Below are positions 63,132-64,000 of a stretch of DNA of 64,000 nucleotides, one piece after another. The stretch is taken from NCBI GenBank assembly GCA_963921935.1, contig OY998180.1, forward strand, positions 43,028,811 to 43,092,810, read 5' to 3'. A program made the position numbers and the translations under genes. Under the pieces are notes generated by a model. It was not told the DNA's origin and did not search any database. It was given only the letters and a program-made list of their open reading frames with translations. The DNA comes from Galeruca laticollis. Taxonomy: Eukaryota > Arthropoda > Insecta > Coleoptera > Chrysomelidae. How positions within the stretch are numbered: position 1 is the first letter of the stretch; every line of letters starts with the position of its first letter.

Positions 63132-64000
63132 CTAGTGAGAATTATTAATATTATCATTATTATTATTATTGTTATTAATATGAAGACAATTGTGTTTATC
63201 AAGCGTAAGGAGGAGGGAGTAGAGATTACTCAAATTCTGAATGTCAGTCTTCTTATTCATACAACCTTCTTCTCGGAAGATGAAAGCCATTTCCAAAAAC
63301 AATCTTTTGTTATAACTTCTCTCACGAGAAAGGATTTTAACTCCTTCAAAATCAATGACATGATCCAACGAGGAGACATGATTAGCCAGAGAACATCTTT
63401 CAGGATGTAACCTTATATCACTTTTATGGTGGGATACACGGCTAGAAATTTTTTGGGAGGTTTGACCAATATATGAGAGGCCACAACTGTTACAACACAG
63501 CTTATAAACAACATTACTACAATCCACGACAGGTATCTTGTCTTTCAAAGGACTATAAATTGACTTAACAATCAAGGAACTCCTGCAGGCAAACCTAACA
63601 TTCTGTAAGTATTGTGAAAAAATCCTAGTAAGTCTGGGCGTAATTTCCTTTATATAAGGCAGAGAAACCGTTAAAACGGAAGGAATCGTTCTAGAGGCCG
63701 AGAAAGGATCCAACTCAGCTGCACCTGCTGCGTCAATTGATTGTATTGAAGTATGTGATAAAACAGAAGACGTGTTGAAGATGATCTTTCTTAGTAACTG
63801 TTTTGGATAGGAATTGTCCAGGAACAAATTGAAGAGAATATCACGATTCTTATTTCTAAACACAGGGTCAGAGAGGTTCATAACTCTAGCTGTCATTTGT
63901 TTAACCAAGTAAACCTTTATGCTAAATTTATGGTAAGAATTGTAGTTGAGATATCTCCCAGAGCTACTTTGTTTTCTATACCAATCAATTATAATCACAT
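63132..64000 (-). CDS. Penelope-like RT C-terminus and GIY-YIG endonuclease, partial
   Basis: A 289-codon open frame, continuing past the window edge on its 5' side. It starts within the RT thumb (DWYRKQSSSGRYLNYNSYHK, then VKQMTARVMNLSDPVFRNKN and NSYPKQLLRKIIF) and continues to the GIY-YIG domain: NVVYKLCCNSCGLSYIGQTS, RVSHHKSD with the conserved Arg and His, NHVSSLDHVIDFEGVKILSR, KRLFLEMAFIFR and NKKTDIQNLSNLYSLLL. Cys pairs (LCCNSCG) before the YIG match the cysteine motif typical of these nucleases. No stop interrupts the visible part, which ends in an Asn-rich tail encoded by an AAT microsatellite. Whether the RT core is intact cannot be judged here. Its nuclease sequence is clearly related to, but diverged from, element 1. 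Confidence 0.88.
   Translation of the reverse strand, partial: VIIIDWYRKQSSSGRYLNYNSYHKFSIKVYLVKQMTARVMNLSDPVFRNKNRDILFNLFLDNSYPKQLLRKIIFNTSSVLSHTSIQSIDAAGAAELDPFSASRTIPSVLTVSLPYIKEITPRLTRIFSQYLQNVRFACRSSLIVKSIYSPLKDKIPVVDCSNVVYKLCCNSCGLSYIGQTSQKISSRVSHHKSDIRLHPERCSLANHVSSLDHVIDFEGVKILSRERSYNKRLFLEMAFIFREEGCMNKKTDIQNLSNLYSLLLTLDKHNCLHINNNNNNNDNINNSH

Larger units (their letters stand above)
62501..64000 (-). mobile_element. Penelope-like element 3, running off the right edge
   Basis: The minus-strand coding region enters from beyond 64000. Within the window it has the RT thumb, the GIY-YIG nuclease, a 3' region with AT/TAT microsatellites (63060-63180) and a hammerhead motif at 62551-62590. 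The 3' end is placed loosely just past the hammerhead. Unlike elements 1 and 2, no inverted tail is seen inside the window; its 5' side is not visible. Confidence 0.8.

Overview
This is a eukaryotic, almost certainly insect, genomic window: AT-rich, gene-poor and packed with transposable elements (TEs). The only host gene I can defend is an ELAV/Hu-family neuronal RNA-binding protein gene (fne/Rbp9-like) on the + strand. Three exons are clear: 20414-20517 (end of RRM1, optional upstream acceptor at 20381), 23761-23914 (start of RRM2) and 59487-59718 (rest of RRM2 plus hinge). Their phases join perfectly. A fourth, 36-nt in-frame microexon candidate lies at 26379-26414. The first exons and RRM3 are outside the window, so nearly all the remaining sequence is intron of this gene, including one intron of about 35.6 kb. 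The order (beetle, bug or other) cannot be fixed from the sequence.

Layout. 1-6 kb: a decayed Ty3-like gag and two terminal-inverted-repeat (TIR) elements. 6-11.2 kb: a mariner-like element (copy A) with very long inverted arms, invaded by a piggyBac element (6826-9150) and by a 143-bp SINE-like insert. 12.6-19 kb: a TIR element holding a palindrome with a hammerhead-ribozyme motif in each arm, then two more long-arm mariner copies (C, B). 20.4-26.4 kb: ELAV exons, a 172-bp tandem array and the microexon. 26.8-33.7 kb: mariner copies D and E, a Penelope-like element (PLE) fragment and (TA)n tracts. 34.5-48.1 kb: fragments of an APE endonuclease, an I-type non-LTR element, a Copia element and an R1-type element, plus a G-rich TIR element and a THAP-like remnant. 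48.6-57.7 kb: a MITE, a second PLE fragment, mariner copy F, a tandem 355-bp repeat with hammerhead motifs, and a nearly complete piggyBac. 59.5 kb: the third ELAV exon. 62.5-64 kb: a third PLE running off the right edge.

Two themes link the non-host DNA. First, six mariner-like copies carry long inverted arms. In the copies where it can be counted, 41 residues separate the second and third catalytic positions, as in the DD41D (rosa/Visitor) group; two copies appear to carry short spliceosomal introns inside the transposase frame. Second, at least eight motifs fit the type I hammerhead ribozyme core (CUGANGA, stem II, GAAA, minimal stem III, cleavage site, stem I closing). They lie just downstream of GIY-YIG frames of PLEs or in short repeats like the ribozyme-bearing retrozymes known from animals. 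One pair is in direct tandem, and its cleavage sites are exactly 355 nt apart.

All calls were made by reading the sequence. No database search, folding program or alignment was run.
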